Positions 27,864 to 35,194 of a stretch of 64,000 bases of DNA are shown in pieces. The first letter of the stretch is position 1. Every line of letters begins with the position of its first letter. Both the position numbers and the translations under genes were made by a program. This stretch comes from Tessaracoccus palaemonis. Lineage in GTDB: Bacteria > Actinomycetota > Actinomycetes > Propionibacteriales > Propionibacteriaceae. The DNA lies in the NCBI RefSeq assembly GCF_019316905.1, contig NZ_CP079216.1:1736001-1800000 (forward strand), in the 5' to 3' direction. Under the pieces are notes generated by a model. It did not search any database. It was given only the letters and a program-made list of their open reading frames with translations, and was not told the DNA's origin.

Positions 27864-28579
27864 GCCGTCGACGGATGAGACCTCAGGTGGTCGGCCAGCC
27901 TGATCGGGTCGGTTCCCGTGATGCTGCGCACCGCGTCACTGACCTTCGCCATGGCCCCGCTGCGGATGGCGGTGTAGGTGCTCACCCACGCGTCCAGCTG
28001 CCAGGCGGGCGCGCCGTACCCGGCGCGGGACGCATACGCCTCCTCCACCGTCTCGTCGTGGAAGCGGACGGGGCGCCCTCGCACGGCGGAGATGGTCTCG
28101 GCGACCTCGGTCATCGAGAGGGCCTCGGGGCCGGTCAGATCGTAGGTGCGGTTGCGGTGGGGTTCCGGGGCCGCCAGCACGCTCGCAGCAGCGCGGGCGA
28201 CGTCTCGGCGGGCGACGATCGCGCACCGGCCGTTCCCGGCAGGCCCGCGGATGACGCCGTCGTCGCCGACGAGGGCCTCCATGAAGTCGATGTAGAAGCT
28301 GTCGCGGAGGAACGTCCACGCCATCCCCGAAGCCCTGACGTACTCCTCGGTGGCGTAGTGGTCGCGGGCGAGGGTGAAGGTCGCATCGGGTGCCGCGGCG
28401 ACGAACGAGGTGTAGACGACGTGCCCGACCCCCGCGGCCGCGGCCGCCTCCACGAAGGTGCGGTGCTGCTCGAGGCGGTCCGCGCTCTCAGGGGCGGAGA
28501 CCATCAGCAGCGTGTCCACCCCGGTCAGCGCCGCCCGCGACGCCTCCGCGTCCCCATAGTCGAAGTGGGGTTCTCCGCA
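27860..28579 (-). pseudogene. NmrA-like NAD(P)-binding protein, C-terminal part (interrupted by IS)
   Basis: This encodes the bulk of an NmrA/QOR2-type short-chain reductase-like protein from DYGDAEASRAALTGVDTLLMVSAPESADR to the natural C-terminus, including VVYTSFVAA, the RDSFYIDFM strand and the DLTGPEALSMTEVAE helix. The N-terminal Rossmann fold lies beyond an IS3 element (29868-30025). A frame continuing from the IS provides a start codon at 28591, but the resulting protein lacks the nucleotide-binding Gly motif, so it is unlikely to work. Confidence 0.85.
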
Positions 28580-28598
28580 AATTGTGGACACGTGCCGC

Positions 28599-29495
28599 TT
28601 ACGCGGCTTGATCCTTGGTGACCCGGCCGGTGTCGGTCTGGGTCTTGGTGGTTTCGAACTCGACGGGGCGTTGGTAGCCCAGGGCTGAGTGACGTCGTCG
28701 TCGGTTGTAGACGACCTCGATCCAGCGGGCGACCTCCCGTCGGGCTTGGGCCCGGGTCGGCCAGGTGTGCCGGTGGTAGAACTCGTGCTTCAGCGTGGAC
28801 CAGAACGACTCAGCCATCGCGTTGTCGAAGCACACCCCGGTGCGTCCCATCGACTGCTCCACCCCGAGGCGTTTCGCGGCGCGGTGCAGTTGGTCGGAGG
28901 TGTACTGCGTGCCGCGGTCGGCATGGAACACGACCTGCCCCGGGACGTCACCACGGAGGGTTCTCGCCATAGTCAACGCGCGTTCGACCAGGTCACTGTC
29001 CTGGTGGGAGTCCATCGCCCAGCCCAGCACCCGCCGGGAACACCCGTCACGCACCACACACAGGTAGAGCCAGCCCTCCCCGGTCCGCAGGTAGGTGATG
29101 TCCGAGACCCACACCCTGTTCAACTCTCCCGTGTCCCACTCGCGGCTGACCCGGTCGGGAATGTGGTGAGTCGGGACCCCCGGGATCGTGGTCACCGGCG
29201 AGAACGAGCGCGGGGAGATCCCCTCCAGACCCTGCCGACGCAACGACGAAGCGACCGTCTTCACGTTGACTGCCGTGCCCTCCTGGTGGAGATCAGCGGT
29301 GATCCTCGGCGCGCCGTAGACCTGGTCAGAGGCCTCATGCAGAGCACGGACCCGTTCATCCAAGCTCGCCTGCCGGCGAGCCCGGCTGCTCGGACCAGCC
29401 ACGCGGCGCTGGGCCCACTGGTAGTAACCCGACCTGGACACCCGCAACAGCCGCGCCATCCGGGCCACCTCAAAGTTGGCCTTCTCCGCCGCCAT
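28599..29495 (-). CDS. IS3-family transposase OrfB (DDE integrase core)
   Basis: This is 298 residues as an independent ORF. An HTH-like region at about 1-60 (LLRVSRSGYYQW) precedes the rve integrase core at about 120-290. The DDE triad is in VSDITYLRT, FHADRGTQYTS and AMAESFWSTLKHE. The ATG overlaps the OrfA stop (TGATG). The frame is open upstream through an A-AAA-G slip site in orfA near 29547-29552, so the working transposase is probably an OrfAB fusion made by -1 frameshifting. Confidence 0.93.
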   Translation of the reverse strand: MAAEKANFEVARMARLLRVSRSGYYQWAQRRVAGPSSRARRQASLDERVRALHEASDQVYGAPRITADLHQEGTAVNVKTVASSLRRQGLEGISPRSFSPVTTIPGVPTHHIPDRVSREWDTGELNRVWVSDITYLRTGEGWLYLCVVRDGCSRRVLGWAMDSHQDSDLVERALTMARTLRGDVPGQVVFHADRGTQYTSDQLHRAAKRLGVEQSMGRTGVCFDNAMAESFWSTLKHEFYHRHTWPTRAQARREVARWIEVVYNRRRRHSALGYQRPVEFETTKTQTDTGRVTKDQAA

Positions 29496-29839
29496 CAGTT
29501 CGAACCGTTCGATCGTGGTGGCTTCGACGCGAAGAAGGCAGCTGCTTTTCCCAGGAACTCGTTGTCCTTGCGTAGCTCGCTGACTTCCCGACGCAACCGC
29601 TTCAACTCGGCCCGCTCGTCCAAGCTCAGATCGCCGTCGGGCTCGCCAGCGTCCCGATCACGCTCCGCCTGGACCCACCGCCCCAACAGCTGGGACCCGA
29701 TACCCAACTCCTGGGCCACATGCGCGATCGGCCGCCCGGTGTCGATCACCAACCGAGCCGCCTCGGCCCGATACTCCGCCGTGTACCTCCGACGACTCTT
29801 CTTCTCTGCTGCCATCAGGCACCCTCCCGCGGAACCCAC
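29495..29839 (-). CDS. IS3-family transposase OrfA
   Basis: This is a 114-residue protein with an N-terminal HTH (RRYTAEYRAEAARLVIDTG, HVAQELGIGSQLLGRWV) that recognises the IS ends and a leucine zipper-like helix (LKRLRREVSELRKDNEFLGKAA). The start may be the ATG at 29815 (MAAEKKSRRRY), which fits the family better than 29839. The A-AAA-G motif near its 3' end lies in the right phase for a -1 shift into orfB. Confidence 0.9.
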   Translation of the reverse strand: MGSAGGCLMAAEKKSRRRYTAEYRAEAARLVIDTGRPIAHVAQELGIGSQLLGRWVQAERDRDAGEPDGDLSLDERAELKRLRREVSELRKDNEFLGKAAAFFASKPPRSNGSN

Positions 29840-29867
29840 GATCCCGCTTACTCAGGTGTCCACAAAT

Positions 29868-30025
29868 CCAGGGTAGGCCCAGAAGGCCTGCACGGTGGCG
29901 AGTGGCAGGCGCGGCGCGCGCTCAGGAGTGTGGGCGAGCAGCCGCTGCGGGACGCCGCGCTCGGCGAGATTCCGGGCGATGAGCCCGCCCAGGGCGCCGG
30001 TCGCGCCCGTCACGGCAATGGTCAT
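29868..30025 (-). pseudogene. NmrA-like protein, N-terminal part (5' of the IS)
   Basis: The start ATG at 30025 opens MTIAVTGATGALGGLIARNL, the Rossmann GxxGxxG motif of NmrA-type proteins, and runs about 52 codons to the IS target duplication. The remainder of the gene resumes at 28579. If the IS and one AAT are removed, the two halves are out of phase by one base, so a second small lesion (perhaps in the C run near 28567-28570) is present or the element edge differs slightly. Confidence 0.85.
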
Positions 30026-30094
30026 GCGGTGCTCCTTCAGAGGTGGCAGATGGCGCGGATGCGGGTGGCGGGATCGCCACAGGAGCTCGTCCGG

Positions 30095-31009
30095 TCAGGC
30101 GAGCCCCTTGTCCGAGAGCCAGTCGGTGGCGATCGTCGCTGCGGGAAGCTCCTCGTCGACGCTGCGGGCGTTGAGCGCGATCAGGTCGTCGGGGGCCATG
30201 GCGGCGCTGACCTTGTTGATCACCGCGGCCGCCGCGTCGTCGACGTTGTCGCTGGCCAGCGGCACGACGTGCGAGGCGAGGAACAGCCCCTTGGTGTCCT
30301 GCAACGACACGAGGTCGTTCGCCTTGATCGCCGGGTCCGCCGTGTAGATGTTGGCCAGCTGGATGTCGCCGTCCTTGAGCGCCTTGACGGTCAGCGGGCC
30401 GCCCGCGTCCTCGATCGGCGTGAAGCTGATCTCGATCCCGTACGTATCCATCAGGCCCTTCGGGCCGTAGGGCCTGGACTCCGCCTCCGAGTTGGCGCCG
30501 AGCGTCAGGGGCTCGGTGACGTCGGCCAGGTCGTCGATCGTGGTGAGGTCCCATGTGTCGGCGAACTCGCGGGTGACGGTGTAGGAGTCCTGGTCGCTCG
30601 CCTCGGACTGGTCGAGCACGCGCAGGCCGTCGGGGGTGGCCTCCTGCAGCGCGGTGTAGACGTCGTCGGCCAGCCGCGCCTCGGTGTCGGGCTCCCAGTA
30701 CTGGAGCAGGTTTCCGCTGTACTCGGGGAAGATGTCGATGCTCCCCGCCTCGATCTCGGGGAGGTAGGCCTCGCGCTGGCCGATGCGGAACTGCCTGTCG
30801 ACGGTGTACCCGGCCCCCTCGAGGGCCTGCGCGTAGATCTCGGCGATGATCTCGTTGGAGTAGTAGTCCTGGGATCCGATCACGATCGAGGCAGACGGCG
30901 TGCTCTGGCCGGTCTCGGTGGTGGCCAGCGGGTCGGTGCCGGCGCAGCCGGCAAGCAGCGATGCTCCCAGGACGGCGCTGAGCGCGGCGAGCGCGATGCG
31001 GTGGGTCAT
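30095..31009 (-). CDS. Osmoprotectant-type ABC transporter substrate-binding lipoprotein
   Basis: This is a 304-residue lipoprotein with lipobox LAGC (Cys22). The mature part is the OpuAC/ProX-type two-lobe binding fold: VIGSQDYYSNEIIAEIYAQALE at the N-terminus, IDIFPEYSGNLLQYW in the middle, and a C-terminal ATDWLSDKGL. Ligands in this family are glycine betaine, choline, carnitine or ergothioneine. I cannot tell which. It is the last gene of a four-gene operon (ATPase, permease, permease, SBP), 14 bp after the second permease. Confidence 0.9.
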   Translation of the reverse strand: MTHRIALAALSAVLGASLLAGCAGTDPLATTETGQSTPSASIVIGSQDYYSNEIIAEIYAQALEGAGYTVDRQFRIGQREAYLPEIEAGSIDIFPEYSGNLLQYWEPDTEARLADDVYTALQEATPDGLRVLDQSEASDQDSYTVTREFADTWDLTTIDDLADVTEPLTLGANSEAESRPYGPKGLMDTYGIEISFTPIEDAGGPLTVKALKDGDIQLANIYTADPAIKANDLVSLQDTKGLFLASHVVPLASDNVDDAAAAVINKVSAAMAPDDLIALNARSVDEELPAATIATDWLSDKGLA

Positions 31010-31022
31010 GGTGGTGTCTCTC

Positions 31023-31709
31023 TCAGGATCGGGTGCGGGTGGTCTGGCGGGAGGGATCGGCGATGCGGGTGCAGAGCCGCTGGACGGCCGCCAGCACGAG
31101 CTCGAGGAGCAGCGCGAGCGCGATGACCAGCAGCGCCCCGGCGAGCATCTGCGGGTAGTCGCGGGACTTCAGCCCCGCGAACAGGTACCGCCCCAGCCCG
31201 GTGTCGGAGGTGTAGGCGGCCAGCGTCGCCGTGGCCACCACCTGCAGAGTGGCCGCCCTCAGCCCGCCGACGATCACCGGCAGCGCGAGCGGCAACTCCA
31301 CGCCGACGATAACCTGTGGGCCGCTCATGCCGACGGCCCTTGCCGCGGACGCGATGGCGGGATCGATGGACTGCACGCCGGCGTAGGCGCCTGCCAGCAA
31401 CGACGGGACCGCGAGCAGCACCAGGGCGAGCAGCGGAGCCTCGATGCCGATGCCTAGTGCGAGCCCGAAGAGGGTGAGGAGGCCGAGCGTGGGGATGGCG
31501 CGCGCGGCGCCGACGATCGCGCCGACGACACCGGCACCGCGCCGGGTGTGCCCGATGAGCACCCCGACGGGCAGCGCGATCAGGGCGGCCAGGCCCACGG
31601 CGACTGCGGTCACGAGGAGGTGCTGTGCGGCGCGCGTGGGGATGCCGGAAGGGCCGGTCCAGTTGGTCGGGTCGCCCAGCCAGGCGACAGCCTGGGAGAA
31701 CAGGTTCAT
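31023..31709 (-). CDS. Osmoprotectant-type ABC transporter permease (second)
   Basis: This is a 228-residue inner membrane protein of the BinH/OpuCB-OpuCD type with five to six TM segments. The EAA loop is present (ASAARAVGMSGPQVIVGVELPLALPVIVGGLR), which docks to the ATPase. The ATG overlaps the preceding permease stop by 4 bp (ATGA). It pairs with the first permease to form the channel. Confidence 0.9.
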   Translation of the reverse strand: MNLFSQAVAWLGDPTNWTGPSGIPTRAAQHLLVTAVAVGLAALIALPVGVLIGHTRRGAGVVGAIVGAARAIPTLGLLTLFGLALGIGIEAPLLALVLLAVPSLLAGAYAGVQSIDPAIASAARAVGMSGPQVIVGVELPLALPVIVGGLRAATLQVVATATLAAYTSDTGLGRYLFAGLKSRDYPQMLAGALLVIALALLLELVLAAVQRLCTRIADPSRQTTRTRS

Positions 31710-32398
31710 CCGCGCCTCCCCCGGCCTGAAGGGCTCGGCTCGGCCGTGCGCGGCCGGCCGTCGCGGCCCGCCCGGAGCCATGGAGTGAGGAGGCGTCCCA
31801 ACACCAGAAGGCCGGCGTCGGCCAGCAGCGCGAGGGCCACCGTCGCCACCACGCCGACGCCCACCTCCGTGGCGATCCCGCGCTGGAAACCGTCGGTCAG
31901 AAGCGTGCCGAGGCTCGGCACGCCGATCAGCGCCCCGATGGTCACCAGTGAGATGGTGGACACCGCCACGACGCGCACGCCGGACAGGAGCACGGGGACC
32001 GCCAACGGCAGGTCGACCTGCCAGAAGACCGCCCGTGGGGAGTAACCGATGGCGACCGCCCCGTCGTGCGTCCGTGCGTCGACGGCCGCGAAAGCGTCGG
32101 CGGCGGTACGCACCAGCAGGGCGACGCCGTAGACCGTCAGCGCGACTATCATCGTCGCGGGCGAGCGGAGCGGGATGCCGAGGACTGCGGGGATCACGAT
32201 CAGCAGCGGCAGGGCCGGGATCGCGTACATCAGGCCGGCCACCCCGAGCAGCGGTGCGCCGATGACGGGCCGCCGGTGCGCCAGCCTGCCGAGCGGCACC
32301 GCGATGAGCACGCTCGCGACGATCGGCGGCAGGGCGAGCAGGAGGTGCGCACCGGCCAGTTCGAGCACCTGCGGCCAGTTCAGCGCCAGCCACCTCAC
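31706..32398 (-). CDS. Osmoprotectant-type ABC transporter permease (first)
   Basis: This is a 230-residue permease with about six TM segments and an EAA loop (DGAVAIGYSPRAVFWQVDLPLAVPVLLSGVR). The GTG at 32398 overlaps the ATPase stop (GTGA). The open frame upstream of this is antisense or shifted noise within the ATPase gene. The C-terminus is basic and disordered-looking. Confidence 0.9.
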   Translation of the reverse strand: MRWLALNWPQVLELAGAHLLLALPPIVASVLIAVPLGRLAHRRPVIGAPLLGVAGLMYAIPALPLLIVIPAVLGIPLRSPATMIVALTVYGVALLVRTAADAFAAVDARTHDGAVAIGYSPRAVFWQVDLPLAVPVLLSGVRVVAVSTISLVTIGALIGVPSLGTLLTDGFQRGIATEVGVGVVATVALALLADAGLLVLGRLLTPWLRAGRDGRPRTAEPSPSGRGRRG

Positions 32399-33207
32399 CC
32401 CCGCATCACCCCGACGGGCCGGCCGTTGCCGTCGACGGCGATGCTGCGCCCGGCGACGTTCACGGTTCTGAGGCTCCGCTCGGCCCGGTTGGCGCCGATG
32501 AAGTCCGCGACGAAGTCGTCGGCGGGGGCCGCGAGGATCTCGGCGGGGGTGCCACGCTGCGCGACGACGCCGTGGCCGCGCAGCACGACCACCTCGTCGC
32601 CGAGCCGGAAGGCCTCGTCGACGTCGTGCGTCACGAACACGATGGTCTTGCCCAGCTCCTCCTGCAGCCTCAGCAGTTCGTCCTGGAGCTCGCGGCGCAC
32701 GATCGGGTCCACGGCGCCGAAGGGCTCGTCCATCAGGAGGATGTTCGGGTCGGGCGCGAGGGCGCGGGCGACGCCGACCCGCTGCTGCTGGCCGCCGGAC
32801 AGCTCCGCCGGGTAGCGCCGGGCCAGCGACGACTCCAGCCCGACGCGTTCCATCAGTTCGGCCGCCCTCAGGCGGGCGGGCGTGCGCGCCATGCCGTTCA
32901 GCCGCAGCACGGTGGCGACGTTGTCGATCACCGTGCGGTGCGGCAGGAGGCCGCCCGCCTGCAGCACGTAGCCGATCGAGCGCCTCAGCTCGACGACGTC
33001 GCGGGCGCGCACGTCCTCCCCGTCGATCAGCACGCGGCCCGAGGTCGGCTCGACCATCCGGTTGACCATGCGCAACAGCGTCGTCTTGCCCGATCCCGAG
33101 GAGCCCAGCAGCGCCACCGTGCGGTGCGAAGGGATCTCCAGCGAGAAGGTCTCGACGGCCACGATCCCGCGCCGGTACTCCTTGGTCACCTCGTCGAACT
33201 CGATCAT
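32395..33207 (-). CDS. Osmoprotectant-type ABC transporter ATP-binding protein
   Basis: This is a 270-residue ATPase with Walker A (GSSGSGKTT), Q-loop (YVLQAGGLLPHRTV), signature (LSGGQQQRVG), Walker B (NILLMDEPFGAVD) and H-loop (VTHDVDEAF). After the ATPase core about 35 residues remain, too short for the paired CBS domains of OpuAA/OpuCA, so osmotic gating by CBS is absent. GGAGGAGG lies just upstream of the ATG. A GTG one codon earlier is equally possible. First gene of the operon, divergent from the reductase at 33312. Confidence 0.92.
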   Translation of the reverse strand: MIEFDEVTKEYRRGIVAVETFSLEIPSHRTVALLGSSGSGKTTLLRMVNRMVEPTSGRVLIDGEDVRARDVVELRRSIGYVLQAGGLLPHRTVIDNVATVLRLNGMARTPARLRAAELMERVGLESSLARRYPAELSGGQQQRVGVARALAPDPNILLMDEPFGAVDPIVRRELQDELLRLQEELGKTIVFVTHDVDEAFRLGDEVVVLRGHGVVAQRGTPAEILAAPADDFVADFIGANRAERSLRTVNVAGRSIAVDGNGRPVGVMRG

Positions 33208-33311
33208 CACCCCTCCTCCACACGCGCCAACAGCCGGGCGGCAACGCCTGCAACACCAGCGACGCTACCCGGTACCCGGCCATCGAACGACCCGGCCGAC
33301 ACAATGGGGCC

Positions 33312-34721
33312 ATGGATGACTTCGATGTGGTCGTGATCGGCGCCGGACCGGCCGGGGAGAACGCGGCGGACTTTGCGATCAGGGGCAGCGACCGCACCGC
33401 GGCCCTGGTCGAGGCGGAGCTCGTCGGCGGAGAGTGCTCGTACTACGCGTGCATGCCCAGTAAGGCGCTGCTACGTCCCCTCGACGTGCACGCGGCCGCC
33501 ATCCACCTGGGTGGGCTGCCGCACCGGATCGACATCGATCGGGCGGCCCTGCTGCGTCGGCGGGACTCGTGGGTCAGCCTCTACGACGACCGCGGGCAGG
33601 TCTCGTGGGCCGAGGGCGCGGGCATCACCGTCGTGCGGGGAACCGGCCGACTCGGCGGCGAGCGCATCGTCGAGGTCGACGGCCCCGACGGACCGCGCAG
33701 GCTGCGCGCCGCGCACGCGGTGGTGCTGGCGACGGGCTCGCTGCCGGTCGTGCCGGACCTCCTGGCCGCGGCGCTGCCGTGGGGCTCGCGCGACGCGACC
33801 GGCATCGTCGAGGTACCCGATTCGATCGCCGTGATCGGCGGCGGGGTGGTCGCCTGCGAGGCGGCCCGCTGGCTGGCTGCCCTAGGCTCCCACGTCACGA
33901 TGCTGGTACGCGGCCCCGGCCTGCTCGGCAGGTTCGAGTCCGGGGTCTCGGCGGCGGTCGCCGAAGGGCTGCGGCAGGCGGGCGTCGAGCTGCGCTTCGG
34001 CGTCGCGCTGGCCGAGGCCAGCCGGCCGGACGCCCGCCGCACCGGCCTCGGCCGGGTCCACGGCGGCCCGGTCCGGCTCGTGGAGGCCGATGGCCACGAG
34101 TCGACGCACGCCGAGGTCCTGGTGGCCACCGGACGGCGACCGGCCCGGGAAGGCCTCGGCCTGGAGAGCATCGGCCTGACGCCCGCGGACCTCGACGGGC
34201 CGCTGCCGACCTGGCTGCACCTGGTCGGCGACGTGAGCGGCGAGGCCCCGCTCACACACTGGGGCAAGTACCGGGCCAGGCTCGTCGGCGACCGGATCGC
34301 GGCGCTGGCCGAGGGCCGCACCCCGGCTCCGGTGCCCTCCGACGTCCCGGTTCCCCAGGTGGTGTTCACCGATCCCCAGGTCGCCGCCGTCGGGCCGACG
34401 GCCGAGGCTGCCCGGGCCGCCGGGCGCCGGGTGAGGATCGCCGAGGTGCCCTTCGGCTCGGCGGCGGGGGCCTCCCTCCTGCGCGACGACGCCGCCGGCT
34501 TCGCACGCCTTGTCATCGACGAGGACACGGACACTGTGCTGGGCGCCACGTTCGTCGGGCCCGACGTCGCCGAGCTGCTCCACTCCGCGACGGTGGCGAT
34601 CACCGCGAAGGTGCCGCTCGACGTGCTCGCCCACGCGGTGCCGTCGTACCCGACCGCCTCCGAGCTGTGGCTGCGGCTGCTTGACTCCGACCGGGAGGCG
34701 CGCCGGTCAGCGGGTGCGTAG
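33312..34721 (+). CDS. Flavin-dependent pyridine nucleotide-disulfide oxidoreductase, class I
   Basis: This is a 469-residue FAD protein. The FAD site GAGPAGENAA is at the N-terminus, redox-active Cys42 and Cys47 (CSYYAC) follow, the NAD(P) site is IGGGVVACEAARWLAALG, and the dimer domain is C-terminal. The architecture matches dihydrolipoamide dehydrogenase, mycothione reductase and mercuric reductase. In place of the usual catalytic His of HPTxSE it has Tyr (YPTASE), so it is probably not a standard lipoamide dehydrogenase. No E2 genes are nearby. It overlaps the small convergent gene by 15 bp. Confidence 0.85.
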   Translation: MDDFDVVVIGAGPAGENAADFAIRGSDRTAALVEAELVGGECSYYACMPSKALLRPLDVHAAAIHLGGLPHRIDIDRAALLRRRDSWVSLYDDRGQVSWAEGAGITVVRGTGRLGGERIVEVDGPDGPRRLRAAHAVVLATGSLPVVPDLLAAALPWGSRDATGIVEVPDSIAVIGGGVVACEAARWLAALGSHVTMLVRGPGLLGRFESGVSAAVAEGLRQAGVELRFGVALAEASRPDARRTGLGRVHGGPVRLVEADGHESTHAEVLVATGRRPAREGLGLESIGLTPADLDGPLPTWLHLVGDVSGEAPLTHWGKYRARLVGDRIAALAEGRTPAPVPSDVPVPQVVFTDPQVAAVGPTAEAARAAGRRVRIAEVPFGSAAGASLLRDDAAGFARLVIDEDTDTVLGATFVGPDVAELLHSATVAITAKVPLDVLAHAVPSYPTASELWLRLLDSDREARRSAGA

Positions 34722-34877
34722 CCGGGAGAACAGGCCTCCGCGCGGCGCCTGCTCGGCCCGGTCGTGTCCCTGGCACCACTGGGCCGGCGGGACGGTCCGC
34801 TTCACGGACTCGATGTGTTGGCCGCATCCGGCCCAGGTGGTCTTTCCGCAGACCTTGCAGGTGACTGCTCTGCACAT
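34707..34877 (-). CDS. Small Cys-rich (zinc ribbon-like) protein in the sulfur-stress operon
   Basis: This 56-residue protein begins MCRAVTCKVCGKTTWAGCGQ and has a further Cys in AQWCQGHD, giving Cys/His groupings able to hold zinc. Similar tiny proteins are common in actinobacteria but have no assigned role. The ATG has AAGGAG nine bases upstream. It follows the CsoR/CstR-type gene by 29 bp on the same strand, so it is the third gene of that operon. Its end overlaps the convergent reductase gene by 15 bp. Confidence 0.75.
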   Translation of the reverse strand: MCRAVTCKVCGKTTWAGCGQHIESVKRTVPPAQWCQGHDRAEQAPRGGLFSRLRTR

Positions 34878-34906
34878 GATTCGTTTCTCCTTCTGGTGAT
34901 GTCGGT

Positions 34907-35176
34907 TCAGGCGAGGGTGAGGAAGAGCTTCTCCAGCTCCTCGGCGGTGATGCCGTCCTCGGTGACACCCTCGGGGTCACCGAGGCAGTTCTTCATGGCA
35001 CTGGCGATGATCGCGAAGCCGGCTCTGTCGAGGGCCGATGAGACGGCTGCGAGCTGCGTGACGACGTCACGGCACGAGCCGCCCTCCTCCACGGCTTCGA
35101 TGACGGCGTTGAGCTGGCCGCGGGCGCGCCGCAGCCGGTTGACGATGCGGCGCTGGCTGGTGTGATCGGGAGTCAT
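34907..35176 (-). CDS. CsoR/CstR family metal- or persulfide-sensing repressor
   Basis: This is an 89-residue all-helical DUF156 repressor. The two sensor cysteines are Cys35 (GGSCRDVV) and Cys64 (KNCLG). The copper-binding His of CsoR, expected three to four residues before the second Cys, is absent (ASAMKNC). That favours a CstR-like sensor of persulfide over a copper sensor. It lies directly downstream of a CoA-disulfide reductase fused to rhodanese, consistent with sulfur control. The likely operator is the ATACCCCC palindrome in the operon promoter. Confidence 0.85.
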   Translation of the reverse strand: MTPDHTSQRRIVNRLRRARGQLNAVIEAVEEGGSCRDVVTQLAAVSSALDRAGFAIIASAMKNCLGDPEGVTEDGITAEELEKLFLTLA

Positions 35177-35194
35177 GTCGGTTCCTCTCTTCGG

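Larger units (their letters stand above)
28583..29864 (-). mobile_element. Complete IS3-family insertion sequence with 3-bp target duplication
   Basis: The element is 1282 bp. Its ends share the inverted repeat TGTGGACAC followed by a common TG two bases on. It is flanked by AAT at 28580-28582 and again at 29865-29867, a 3-bp target duplication as expected for IS3 family. It encodes OrfA and OrfB with a DDE catalytic core. Both flanks carry parts of the same NmrA-like gene. The intact ends, open frames and exact duplication suggest a recent insertion. Confidence 0.92.

Noticed and set aside
33312-34721. E3 (lipoamide dehydrogenase) of the aceE complex
   Set aside because: The catalytic His is replaced by Tyr and the gene is far from aceE.
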